Assembly: GCA_044866075.1 (NCBI GenBank)
Contig: JBIOTQ010000135.1
Span: forward strand, 1 to 30,686
From: JBASRP01 sp044866075
GTDB lineage: Bacteria > Actinomycetota > AC-67
Direction of reading: 5' to 3'
Length of the DNA: 30,686 bases
The notes under the pieces are model-generated. The model was given only the letters and a program-made list of their open reading frames with translations. It was not told the DNA's origin and did not search any database. Positions 21,755 through 29,904 of the stretch are shown piece by piece (position 1 is the first letter of the stretch; each line of letters opens with the position of its first letter). The position numbers and the translations under genes were made by a program.

Positions 21755-21853
21755 CGTGGGGTTCGCGTCGTTTGCCTAGACCCGCGCGCGAACTTCTGCC
21801 GGGTTGCGTGCGCCCGTTCTTCCGCATCGCCTAGAACGCGCGTTTGCGACGAG

Positions 21854-22118
21854 TCACAACGGCGTCGTGCACTCCGCATTCAGCACGCTCACGACGTCGC
21901 GGTAGCGGTCGCTTGCTTCCTTCGCCGAGTCGCCGATGACGGTGACGCCGGTCCGTCCCGCGGAGGCGATCGCGCTCACGAGGTGGAACACGACGCCTTT
22001 CACCTCGCGCTCGTCCCACCGGAGCTTGCTTTCCGCCAGATCGAGCAGGTCGTCCGGCGTCAGGCGCTCGCTGCTCGAGCTGCCGCGCCGCCTGGTCCGT
22101 CTTGGACGCGCGGGTCAC
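21854..22118 (-). pseudogene. Small gene after glpX, apparently frameshifted
   Basis: Two overlapping frames together look like one short protein. A GTG at 22118, 16 bases after the glpX stop, starts a plausible N terminus, MTRASKTDQAARQLEQ, but that frame soon becomes Arg-rich. A second frame takes over with LTPDDLLDLAESKLRW, EREVKGVVFHLVSAIASAGRTG and DRYRDVVSVLNAECTTPL, ending with TGA at 21854. It has a TGA at 22117 and no ATG, GTG or TTG before the internal GTGs. The 265-base span is one base more than a multiple of three, as for one inserted base, with GCGCCTG near 22062-22068 the likely place. A CTG start at 22063 is the alternative. No family recognised. Confidence 0.5.
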
Positions 22119-22134
22119 CGGGACGGCCTATCGG

Positions 22135-23163
22135 TCAACGGGTTCCGGGGCGGTACGCGACCTCGGAGATGCGTTCGAGCTTGTCCCACTGGTGTTCGGA
22201 CCGGATCGTGCGGATCGTTCCGGAGCGCGATCGCATGACGAGGGACTCCGTGACGGCGCCGTCGCGCGTCGTGCGGACGCCGTCGAGCAGGTAGCCGTCG
22301 GTGACGCCGGTCGCGGCGAAGAATACGTCCTCCCCGGACACCAGGTCGTTCGTCGTGAGCACCCGGTCGAGGTCGTAACCCGCGTCGATCGCCCGTTGCC
22401 GTTCGTCGTCATTCCGCGGCCACAGCTTTCCCTGGATCTCGCCGCCCAGGCACTTGAGCGCGCAGGCCGAGGTGACGCCCTCCGGCGTACCGCCGATGCC
22501 GTACAGGATGTCCACGCCGAGCGCGCTCCGGCCGGCGGCGATCGCACCGGCCACGTCGCCGTCGGTGATCAGCCGCACGCGGGCTCCCGCATCGCGAATG
22601 CGTTTCACGTATTCCTCGTGCCGGTCGCGGTCGAGGATCGTGACGATCACGTCCGCGACCTCGATCCCCTTGGCCTTCGCGACCTTGGCGATGTTGTCCT
22701 CGATCGGCGCCTCGATGTCGATCACGTCCGCCGCTTCCGGCCCGGTCGCGATCTTCTCCATGTAGACGCACGGTCCGGGGTCGAACATGGTCCCCTTCTC
22801 CGACATCGAGAGAACCGACAAGGCGTTGGCGCCGCCGCGCGCCGTGAGACGCGTGCCGTCGATCGGGTCGACGGCGATATCCACTTTAGGCGGCTCGCCG
22901 GTGCCGACTTTTTCACCGTTGAAGAGCATCGGCGCCTCGTCCTTCTCGCCCTCCCCGATGACGACGACCCCGTCCACCGAGACGGTGTCGATCATCAGGC
23001 GCATCGCATCGACCGCTGCTTGATCCGCCGCGTTCTTGTCGCCGCGACCGATCCAGCGCGAGGCGGCCAGGGCGGCGGCCTCCGTGACGCGCACGAGCTC
23101 CATCGCGAGGTTGCGGTCGGGTTTCTTCGTGGCGTCTCTCGTCGGGGTCATCTCGACCGACAT
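22135..23163 (-). CDS. glpX: Class II fructose-1,6-bisphosphatase GlpX
   Basis: A 342-residue gluconeogenic phosphatase that hydrolyses fructose 1,6-bisphosphate. It carries the lithium-sensitive phosphatase metal motifs: VVIGEGEKDEAPMLFNGE, VDIAVDPIDGTRLTARGGANALSV and the later GIGGTPEGVTSACALKCLGGEIQGKLWPR segment typical of GlpX. GlpX is the main FBPase in most actinobacteria. The ATG at 23163 has a good Shine-Dalgarno (AAAGGAG, eight to nine bases upstream), unlike many genes here. A small, apparently frameshifted gene follows 16 bases downstream. Confidence 0.96.
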   Translation of the reverse strand: MSVEMTPTRDATKKPDRNLAMELVRVTEAAALAASRWIGRGDKNAADQAAVDAMRLMIDTVSVDGVVVIGEGEKDEAPMLFNGEKVGTGEPPKVDIAVDPIDGTRLTARGGANALSVLSMSEKGTMFDPGPCVYMEKIATGPEAADVIDIEAPIEDNIAKVAKAKGIEVADVIVTILDRDRHEEYVKRIRDAGARVRLITDGDVAGAIAAGRSALGVDILYGIGGTPEGVTSACALKCLGGEIQGKLWPRNDDERQRAIDAGYDLDRVLTTNDLVSGEDVFFAATGVTDGYLLDGVRTTRDGAVTESLVMRSRSGTIRTIRSEHQWDKLERISEVAYRPGTR

Positions 23164-23239
23164 GAAAGCATCTCCTTTTTCCGGCGTCGAACGACTGCGC
23201 TTATCTGCCTCCCACCCACCCAGCGGGCCCGATCGCGAT

Positions 23240-23767
23240 TCAGTCGGCCGCGCGCAGGCTGGCGAGGTGGCGCTGCGCGAGGGCCCTGTACGCGGGCGGA
23301 TTCATCGTGACCCAGATCTCCGAGGGCGTGCCGGCGATCGATCCGCGGACCTTCGCGGGGACGCCGGCCGCGAGCATACCGTCTGGGATCTCCGCTCCGG
23401 GCGTCACGACGGCGCCGCCGGCGATCATCGCGCGCGCGCCGATCCGCGCGCCGTCCAGGATCGTGGCGCCGTTCGCCACGAGGCACTCGTCGCCGAGGGT
23501 GGCGCCGTGCACGACGCACAGGTGCGCGACGGTCGCGCCGGCGCCGACCTCGATGGGCATCTCCGGTGGCGCGTGGAGGATGGATCCGTCCTGGACATTG
23601 GCGCCGGCGCGGATCACGATGGGCGAGTAGTCGGCGCGCACGACCGCGCCGTACCACACCGACGCCTCTTCTTCGATCGTCACGTCGCCGACGATGGTCG
23701 CGGTCGGGGCCACGAACGCGGTCGGATGGATCGTCGGTTCTTTCCCTTCGAACTCGAAGAGCGGCAT
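23240..23767 (-). CDS. Gamma-carbonic anhydrase-like protein (left-handed beta-helix)
   Basis: A 175-residue hexapeptide-repeat protein. Isoleucine/valine-spaced repeats (TAFVAPTATIVGDVTIEEEASVWYGAVVRAD) form the left-handed helix. Histidines H65 (DGSILHAP), H82 and H87 (AHLCVVHG) are in the positions of the zinc ligands of gamma-class carbonic anhydrases. A C-terminal helix follows (YRALAQRHLASLRA). The family includes carbonic anhydrases, PaaY and YrdA-like proteins, so activity is not certain. AAGGAA lies seven bases before the ATG. It precedes glpX by 76 bases on the same strand; that interval contains the glpX ribosome site and a G-rich run, with no other element I can name. Confidence 0.9.
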   Translation of the reverse strand: MPLFEFEGKEPTIHPTAFVAPTATIVGDVTIEEEASVWYGAVVRADYSPIVIRAGANVQDGSILHAPPEMPIEVGAGATVAHLCVVHGATLGDECLVANGATILDGARIGARAMIAGGAVVTPGAEIPDGMLAAGVPAKVRGSIAGTPSEIWVTMNPPAYRALAQRHLASLRAAD

Positions 23768-23810
23768 GGTCGTTCCTTTCGGTCGTTGGGCGCGTGGAAG
23801 GGTAGGCGGA

Positions 23811-23816
23811 TACGCT
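23811..23816 (+). promoter_or_regulatory. -10 box of the S51-like gene (leaderless pattern)
   Basis: TACGCT, ten bases before the ATG at 23827. The -35 region is poor. Confidence 0.4.
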
Positions 23817-23826
23817 GCGCGGCGTC

Positions 23827-24498
23827 ATGTCGCCGGAGCTCCGCGACGTCATCGACGAGATCCCCGCCGGATGCGGCCCCATCGGACTGCTTTCCTCCGA
23901 CGAGTTCCTTGCCGTCGCCGAACCGTTCGATCGCGCGCTGCTGTCGGTGACCGGGAAGCGGATCGCGCTGATCTTCGCGGCCGACCCGCGCGGCGCCGCG
24001 CGGAGCGCCCGGCTCGCGGTGTCCTACTACCGTCGTTTGGGAACGGACCCGGTGGTGGTCGACGTGCTGATCCGCGACGACGCGCGCGCCGACGTCTTGC
24101 CCGACTACGACGTACTGTTCCTCGCCGGGGGGAGCCCGGCGGCCCTCATCGCCTCATTGCGCGACACGCCGCTGTGGGAGGAGGCGTTGCGCCGCTGGCG
24201 CGCCGGCGCCTCGCTCGCAGGCTCGAGCGCCGGCGCGATGGCCCTGTGCCGGCACGCGCTCGTGCCCGAACCTGGCGACCGGCGTCCGTCGACGTGGACG
24301 GCCGGGTGCGGCCCGATCGAGAAGGTCGCGCTCGCGGTCCACGCGCGCACCGCGCCGCCGGCGTGGCTCGAGCACGTCCGCTCGACGGCGCCGGTCCCGG
24401 TGGTGGCGCTCGACGAGGGCGTCGGCGTCGTCCTGACGCCAAGCGCCCCGCCCGTTGTCGCCGGGGCAGGACGCGCCTGGGTCCTCGAACCGGGCTAG
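23827..24498 (+). CDS. Peptidase S51 / cyanophycinase-like type 1 glutamine amidotransferase-fold protein
   Basis: A 223-residue protein of the class I glutamine-amidotransferase-like fold. The nucleophile elbow is AGSSAGAMAL with S134 in place of the amidotransferase cysteine, as in peptidase S51 (dipeptidase E) and cyanophycinase. DVLFLAGGSPAALIASL is the preceding oxyanion and binding loop. The N-terminal segment IGLLSSDEFLAVAEPFDRALL is unusual for S51 enzymes but common in actinobacterial homologues of this type. The substrate is unknown. The mRNA appears leaderless. The TAG stop shares a CTAG with the stop of the convergent hydrolase gene. Confidence 0.83.
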   Translation: MSPELRDVIDEIPAGCGPIGLLSSDEFLAVAEPFDRALLSVTGKRIALIFAADPRGAARSARLAVSYYRRLGTDPVVVDVLIRDDARADVLPDYDVLFLAGGSPAALIASLRDTPLWEEALRRWRAGASLAGSSAGAMALCRHALVPEPGDRRPSTWTAGCGPIEKVALAVHARTAPPAWLEHVRSTAPVPVVALDEGVGVVLTPSAPPVVAGAGRAWVLEPG

Positions 24499-25970
24499 CC
24501 GCTGCGAGAGCAGGCGCGGCGCATGTCAACACACGAGCGGCCGTCGAAGGCGTACCGAGATACGTAGTAATAGGAGAGAGCGTCCGCGATCGCTTCGTTC
24601 CCGATCTGATAGGGCCGGTTCGACGCACCGACGGGATCCCACACGCCGAGGCCGATCGAGGAGCGATCGACCGACCGGTCGAAGCGCCGCGCGACGAGCC
24701 TGCGCAGTGCGTCTCTGCGCTGGACACTCTCGTCGCCGCGCCGGCGCCCCCGGACCTCGCCCTTCAGGTAGCGGTCGAGCCAGGCGAGCGCGAAGTACGT
24801 TGCCACACGCTGCCCGTAGCGAGAGGCGGTTTGCCCCGCCTCCGGGCCCACGTACGCGAACTCCTGATGTGTCGAGGAACGCAGGACCACGTACATGGCG
24901 GCGAGTCGGCGCGCCGTGAACGCGGCATAGTCCCGCCGCGTCCCGTGGAGAGCCTCGGGAGGCGGGGCTGCGGCGCGAGGGCCGGAGAAAAGCTCCTGCT
25001 CCGATTGCTCATAGAGGGTCGGCACGGTCGGTCGCACGCCGTGCATGAACCTCCCGTAGGAATCCAGAGAGACCGCCGCGGCGAACCGCCGGCGAGGATC
25101 CCCGTTCGCTACCAGGGCCGCCGCGTACGCCCCGAGTGAGTGGCCGATCAATCCCACACGCCGGACGTCGATCTGCCGCCGCCAGGGGTTGCTGCGAGAC
25201 GCCAGCCACGTCCACGCGTCGAGAGCTCCGAAGACGAAGTTCGGCTCGAGTTCCTCGTACAGACTCTGCACGTCGACCGTCCCCTGAGAACCGGTCCGTC
25301 CGTCGATCGCGATCGAGGCGACCGCGGGGGCCTGGCCGACCGTGCTGTTGACGCCGTTGTCGTTCTGGCCCGCGCACATCCCGTGCTCGCGCACTCCCAT
25401 CTCCTGCGGCTTGCGCCACGACCCGTTCGGATCGCAGTAGGTCGCCTCTGGGGTGGGCGCGTCGTCCGACATGCCGGCGCCTTGCGGGTCGAACGTCATG
25501 ACGACGTAGCCGTGCTCCGCGAGGTCCTGGGCGAAGGACCAGTACTCCTCCTCGGTGTCGCCCGCGCCGTTGACGAAGATCGCCGCGGGATACGGCGCGC
25601 GGGACACCCGGCGCGTAACCGGATCGGCGAACCTCGCGGGAGGGGCCCACAGATGCGCCGAGATCGCCGCGCCGTAGCGGTTCCGATAATGAACCGCCAT
25701 CACACGGCCTCGGGCCGGGGCCCATCGCTCCGGAGCCCGGTACGGATCGGCGTTCGTCTGATCCTGCTGTGAGGCGCGCAGCGCCCAGTATTCGGGATCG
25801 GAGAGCTGATCGCGCAGACGACCGCTGCTGTCGAGCCAGTTCGACGTCTCGCGTTCGTACCAACCGGGACTGCCCGGCGGTGGGTCGGCTGTGGCCGGCG
25901 CGCCGGTGGTCGCCAGGCAGACGACGATCGCAACCAAGGCTTCGAGTCTGGTTCGACCGGCCACGCTCAC
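24495..25970 (-). CDS. Secreted alpha/beta hydrolase
   Basis: A 491-residue exported hydrolase. Residues 1-28 are a signal peptide ending near ATADP. The alpha/beta hydrolase core has the oxyanion-region segment AAIFVNGAGDTEEEYW (about 129-144), the strand GYVVMTFDPQGAGMS and the nucleophile elbow GHSLG with S278. The likely acid and histidine lie in AAVSLDS and the STHQEF region (about 365-371). The C terminus contains several cysteines, probably disulfide-bonded outside the cell. Family resemblance is to dienelactone-hydrolase or chlorophyllase-like proteins without a defined substrate. The GTG start at 25970 begins the signal peptide; a longer frame is rejected. A 57-base gap separates it from the upstream lipoprotein gene. 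Confidence 0.85.
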   Translation of the reverse strand: MSVAGRTRLEALVAIVVCLATTGAPATADPPPGSPGWYERETSNWLDSSGRLRDQLSDPEYWALRASQQDQTNADPYRAPERWAPARGRVMAVHYRNRYGAAISAHLWAPPARFADPVTRRVSRAPYPAAIFVNGAGDTEEEYWSFAQDLAEHGYVVMTFDPQGAGMSDDAPTPEATYCDPNGSWRKPQEMGVREHGMCAGQNDNGVNSTVGQAPAVASIAIDGRTGSQGTVDVQSLYEELEPNFVFGALDAWTWLASRSNPWRRQIDVRRVGLIGHSLGAYAAALVANGDPRRRFAAAVSLDSYGRFMHGVRPTVPTLYEQSEQELFSGPRAAAPPPEALHGTRRDYAAFTARRLAAMYVVLRSSTHQEFAYVGPEAGQTASRYGQRVATYFALAWLDRYLKGEVRGRRRGDESVQRRDALRRLVARRFDRSVDRSSIGLGVWDPVGASNRPYQIGNEAIADALSYYYVSRYAFDGRSCVDMRRACSRSG

Positions 25971-26027
25971 GCCGCGCTATTCGCTGGCCGGGTCGAGGCT
26001 TCCTTCTTCGTTGTGGATCGCGGCGTT

Positions 26028-26954
26028 CTAGGACGTCAGCGCCTGTGTAAGCGTGCGGACCTCGGCGACGTCGGTCGGTCCGACGATCCGCTCGGTGATG
26101 GTGCCGTCGGGCCGGATCCAGTACGTGACCGGCTCCTGCAGCTGCTTCCAGGCCTTCATCGTCGGCGTGAACCCGTTGACGCTCTTGGCCGGCGCGTCGG
26201 TGTCGTTCACGTAGACCTCGGCGTGGATGAAGTTCACGCGGTCGGCGAACTCGCTCGACACGGTCTGGACGACGTCGACGACGGGCCCGCACACCTGGCT
26301 CGTACAGAAACGCGGCGTTCCGATGTTGAAGACGGTCGGCCGTCCGTTCGCGAGCGCGACGTCGAGCGAGATCCTGTGCATCGAGCATGGAGGCGTGCGC
26401 GTGCAGTAGGGGTTCACGCCGCGGTGGTTGTCGACCGTCGGTGTCGGCACAGAGATCGCTTTCGCACCCGGCGCGGGACCGTCGACGCGGTCGACCGCGG
26501 GGTAGGCGGCTCCTCCCCACACTTCCTTCTCCGCGCCGCCGGGCGTTCCCACGGCGAGGACGTTCCAGTTGCCAGGCCCGTCGATGTCGAGCCGGGCGAT
26601 GTAGACGCCCTTGGTACCGAGGCCTTCGCCGTGGTACTCGGCCGCGACGGGTCCCTTGGGGACGCCGTCCGCGTCGAGCCCCCAATAGACCCGGACGTTG
26701 CCTCCCGCGTATCGCGTCACGCGATCCGCGCCTATGAGGGCGAACGCAACCCGAGACTTCTGGTGAACGAGGATCTGATCGACGGCCTGAACGACGCTGA
26801 TGCTCGCGCCGTCCTTCTTCCGCAGAGTCTTGACGAGATCGTTGAGACTCGCGTCCTTCGGCAGACCCTCGTCTTTCTTCGAGCAGCCGGTCGCCAGCCA
26901 CGCGACGGCGAGCCCACTCGTCACGAGGAAGGTTCTGCGGTCGATGTCGCGCAT
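26028..26954 (-). CDS. Lipoprotein with thioredoxin-like (TlpA-type) C-terminal region
   Basis: A 308-residue exported protein. The N terminus RRTFLVTSGLAVAWLATGC combines a twin-arginine-like start with a lipobox, so C24 would be lipidated. The C-terminal half resembles a thioredoxin-fold redox protein: PTVFNIGTPRFCTSQVCGPVVDVV has a Cys-x4-Cys spacing (not the canonical CxxC), and the final VTYWIRPDGTITERIVG matches the last strands of TlpA-like domains. A second cysteine pair occurs in NPYCTRTPPCSMH. The residues between about 40 and 190 look like a separate beta-rich domain. A TAGGAT box lies nine bases before the ATG. The function may be redox or metal handling in the envelope; this is inference. 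Confidence 0.75.
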   Translation of the reverse strand: MRDIDRRTFLVTSGLAVAWLATGCSKKDEGLPKDASLNDLVKTLRKKDGASISVVQAVDQILVHQKSRVAFALIGADRVTRYAGGNVRVYWGLDADGVPKGPVAAEYHGEGLGTKGVYIARLDIDGPGNWNVLAVGTPGGAEKEVWGGAAYPAVDRVDGPAPGAKAISVPTPTVDNHRGVNPYCTRTPPCSMHRISLDVALANGRPTVFNIGTPRFCTSQVCGPVVDVVQTVSSEFADRVNFIHAEVYVNDTDAPAKSVNGFTPTMKAWKQLQEPVTYWIRPDGTITERIVGPTDVAEVRTLTQALTS

Positions 26955-26963
26955 CGACGCGCC

Positions 26964-26969
26964 ATCCTA
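26964..26969 (-). promoter_or_regulatory. -10 box of the TlpA-like lipoprotein gene (leaderless pattern)
   Basis: TAGGAT on the minus strand, nine bases before the ATG at 26954. No -35 element recognised. Confidence 0.4.
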
Positions 26970-26998
26970 TCGACGGGCTTGGTGCGCCGCTGCGGCCC

Positions 26999-29899
26999 CT
27001 ACTCCGTGTACCGGACCGCTTCGGCCGGTGGCAGCCGGGACGCACGCCAGGCCGGGCCCAGCGTCACGACCACGACGGCGACGAACACCGCGCCGATCGC
27101 CCCCAGGATCGACGGCCAGTCGACGCCGAACGGCACCTTCGTATCCGATTGCCGGTAGAAGATGTAGCCCATCATCAACCCGACGGCCATGCCGACGAGG
27201 ACGCCGACGAAGGTCGTGGTTGCGGCCTCGGTCATCAGCCCGCTCATCACCTGCCAGCGCTGATATCCGATGGCGCGCAGGACGCCGATCACGTGCCGAC
27301 GTTCGATGATCGCCCGCAGCGCGACGATGCCGAGCGCCAGAACGCCGACGATCAGGCCCATGCGCATCAGCAAGTCGATGACGGAGAAGAACGCACGGTT
27401 CGCGCGGTAGGCCTGATCGAGGAGCGCCTTGGTGGTCGTCGCGTCGGCGCCCTGCTCGAAGAGGTCTCGTTCGATCGTCAAGGCGGCCGTCCGCGCGTTG
27501 ACCCCCGGCTTGAGGTCGACCAGCGCGGCGGTGCCGCGCGGTAGTCCGCGGAAACGACCGAGGACGTCCGACGAGGCGAACATGCCATCGAGGATGTTGA
27601 ACGTCTGGATGCCGACGATCTTCAGGACGAGAGGACCGGACGCGTCGTTCACCTGCAGGCATTGGCCCGAGCTTCCGAAGTCGTTGATCACGTAGGCCTC
27701 CGCCCGGACGGGCGCCGCGCCCTTCGCCGGCTTCTTCCCCGTAGCCGCGTCGGACGGGCAGTCGAGCCCTTTCGCGCCGAGCTTCGCGATCGCCGACGGG
27801 TTACCGAGCGCCGCCAGCCACGCCTCTTCTTCGGAGACGCCTTTCATCTTGCCGTCGAGCTTCAGCGGTGGGCTCGTCGCGAGGGTCGGCGTCAGCTCGT
27901 AGATCGGCATGAACGCCCGGTCGCCGCCGCCGAAGCTCCCCGGCGACTTGAACGGACCGATGTATCCGGCGGTCGAGATCGGCGTGAACTTCTGCACCTC
28001 GCCCTGGACGTCCGACGGAAGCGTCAGAGATCGCGAACCGGTGGCGAGGACCCGGACGTCGTACCCTTTCGCGGCTTCCGCGTAGTCGGGCCGGAAGATG
28101 AATGCGAACACGGCGAACATCTGCAGCATCGCCAGGACGATCGCGAACACGCCGGTCGTGAGTCCCGTGCGGAGTCCGCGTCGGGCCATGTACGCGAGCG
28201 GCGGACGCAGCATCGCGCGCAGCCCCGAGAACGCTCGTCCGAGGAGTCCGAAGAACCACTCGGCGATGCGGAGGTTGGCGACGGCGATGATCGTCAACGC
28301 GAACACGGACGTGAGCAGCGACACGACGAAGATAGGGAAGAACGTGTCCGGGTCGGTGTCGGGGTTGATCGCGTACACGCTTCCGAAGGCCCATCCGCCG
28401 AGAGCGAGTCCCACCAGGGTGGTGTGCAACCGCTGCGGCGTGAGCCGGCGGGTCAGCGCGGCGACGGCTGCGATCAGCGCGATCCCCGCGGCGACGCGGC
28501 CGAGGTCCTTGCCGGCGACGACGCCGAAGAGACCGAACAACGCGGCCAGTCCGACCAGGATCCGGCGGATGATGCCGCGGCGGGTCTCCCTCGCAGGCTC
28601 GGGAAGGTTGCGGATCGCCGCCGGGATCGACATGCGCGACGTACGGCGCGCGGTGACGAAGACGACCCCCAGGGTCAGGATCGATCCGAGCACAAAGGCG
28701 ACGGCGACGGTCTGGCCTTTGAGGGAGAACGTGAACCGGAAGTCGAAGTCGCCCCCGCCGAATTCCGAGAAGGCGTGCGCGAAGCGCGACGAGATGACGC
28801 GCCCGACCGGGATGCCGGCGAGGACGCCGACGGCCGCCGCGGCGAGGCTGTAGACGGCGCCCTCGATGACGGACAGGAGTACGAGCCGGCGGCGCGTCAA
28901 TCCCAGCGCGCGCAGGATGCCGAGCTGTGCCCGCCGCTCCTCCGCCAGCATTGAGATGAGGTTCACCACCAGAGCCGCGCCGGCCGCCATGATCAGCACG
29001 CTGAGGGCGACGAGGAACGTCTTGATGAACTCGGTATTCGTCTTCGCTTGATCGACGTCGTTGACCTTCGAGTTGTGTGCTTCGATGCCGGGGACCCCGA
29101 GCGCCGAGACGGCCCGGCGGAGCTCCCGGAACGCGCTCCGCGCCGGCTTGACGCCGCCGACCGCCGAGACGCGGACGACGTTGATCTCGTCGGTATTGAC
29201 GATTCGCTGCGCGGTCGCCAGCGGCGCGAATACCGCGTGCGAAAGCGTGTACGCGCCGGGTCCGTCCGCGCGCGCGATGCCGCGCACGACGAGCGGGACC
29301 GGCTCGCCCGGCTTGAGCGTCTCGACGGTGACGCGCAGCCGGTCGCCGACGCGCGCGTCGAGGGCGCTCGCCAGGCGGCGCGAGATGACGACGCCGTCCT
29401 CGCCGAGATCGTCGAGGAACGTGCGCTTGCCGTCCGTCAGGATGAACGCGCCGAGCGTCTTCCGTTGCGCGGCGGGATCGAGACCGACGAGCGTGACGGT
29501 TCCCGATTCTCCCTGTCGGCGGTCTAGGTCCGCCGCCGACGCGATCTGATCGATACCCCCCGCGACCGCATCGGTCACACGCGCCAGGCTCGGGTCGGCG
29601 GCAAGCCGCGTCGCCACGTCCTCGGAAAAGAAACCGTTGTTCGGCGCGGTGACGAGGTAGTCGACCATATTCCAGCTGCGGTAGGTATTGAGGACGGTGG
29701 AGTCCTCCGTGGAGTCCGCTCCGATCAGCGACGCGGTGATCGCCGTTGTGCCGACCATCAACCCGGCGACGACGAGCAGCGACTGGCCGATGCGGCGCCG
29801 GATCGAGCGGCCGGCGAGGCGGCCGAGCAACCGCTGCCGCAACGCCAGCAGCAGGATCAAGCCAAAGATGATGACGAAGATGACGGCGATGGGACCCAT
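26999..29899 (-). CDS. ABC transporter permease, FtsX/MacB-type, two permease units
   Basis: A 966-residue membrane protein. It starts with a TM segment (VIFVIIFGLILLLAL), then a second near residues 40-58 that begins a large extracytoplasmic MacB-type domain. The first FtsX block follows, with ISMLAEERRAQLGILRALGLTRRRL as the cytoplasmic coupling segment. Several further TM segments and a second extracytoplasmic domain lead to a second FtsX block (AIIERRHVIGVLRAIGYQRWQVM) at the C terminus. This is the arrangement of long actinobacterial exporters that act on lipids, lipoproteins or peptides in the envelope. The ATG at 29899 was chosen because it starts TM1 and lies 5 bases after the ATPase stop. 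Confidence 0.93.
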   Translation of the reverse strand: MGPIAVIFVIIFGLILLLALRQRLLGRLAGRSIRRRIGQSLLVVAGLMVGTTAITASLIGADSTEDSTVLNTYRSWNMVDYLVTAPNNGFFSEDVATRLAADPSLARVTDAVAGGIDQIASAADLDRRQGESGTVTLVGLDPAAQRKTLGAFILTDGKRTFLDDLGEDGVVISRRLASALDARVGDRLRVTVETLKPGEPVPLVVRGIARADGPGAYTLSHAVFAPLATAQRIVNTDEINVVRVSAVGGVKPARSAFRELRRAVSALGVPGIEAHNSKVNDVDQAKTNTEFIKTFLVALSVLIMAAGAALVVNLISMLAEERRAQLGILRALGLTRRRLVLLSVIEGAVYSLAAAAVGVLAGIPVGRVISSRFAHAFSEFGGGDFDFRFTFSLKGQTVAVAFVLGSILTLGVVFVTARRTSRMSIPAAIRNLPEPARETRRGIIRRILVGLAALFGLFGVVAGKDLGRVAAGIALIAAVAALTRRLTPQRLHTTLVGLALGGWAFGSVYAINPDTDPDTFFPIFVVSLLTSVFALTIIAVANLRIAEWFFGLLGRAFSGLRAMLRPPLAYMARRGLRTGLTTGVFAIVLAMLQMFAVFAFIFRPDYAEAAKGYDVRVLATGSRSLTLPSDVQGEVQKFTPISTAGYIGPFKSPGSFGGGDRAFMPIYELTPTLATSPPLKLDGKMKGVSEEEAWLAALGNPSAIAKLGAKGLDCPSDAATGKKPAKGAAPVRAEAYVINDFGSSGQCLQVNDASGPLVLKIVGIQTFNILDGMFASSDVLGRFRGLPRGTAALVDLKPGVNARTAALTIERDLFEQGADATTTKALLDQAYRANRAFFSVIDLLMRMGLIVGVLALGIVALRAIIERRHVIGVLRAIGYQRWQVMSGLMTEAATTTFVGVLVGMAVGLMMGYIFYRQSDTKVPFGVDWPSILGAIGAVFVAVVVVTLGPAWRASRLPPAEAVRYTE

Positions 29900-29904
29900 G
29901 ACGA

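Noticed and set aside
23208..23221. G-rich run on the minus strand (GGG-T-GGG-T-GGG-A-GG) upstream of glpX as a G-quadruplex
   Set aside because: Only three full G-triplets are present and such runs are common at this GC content.
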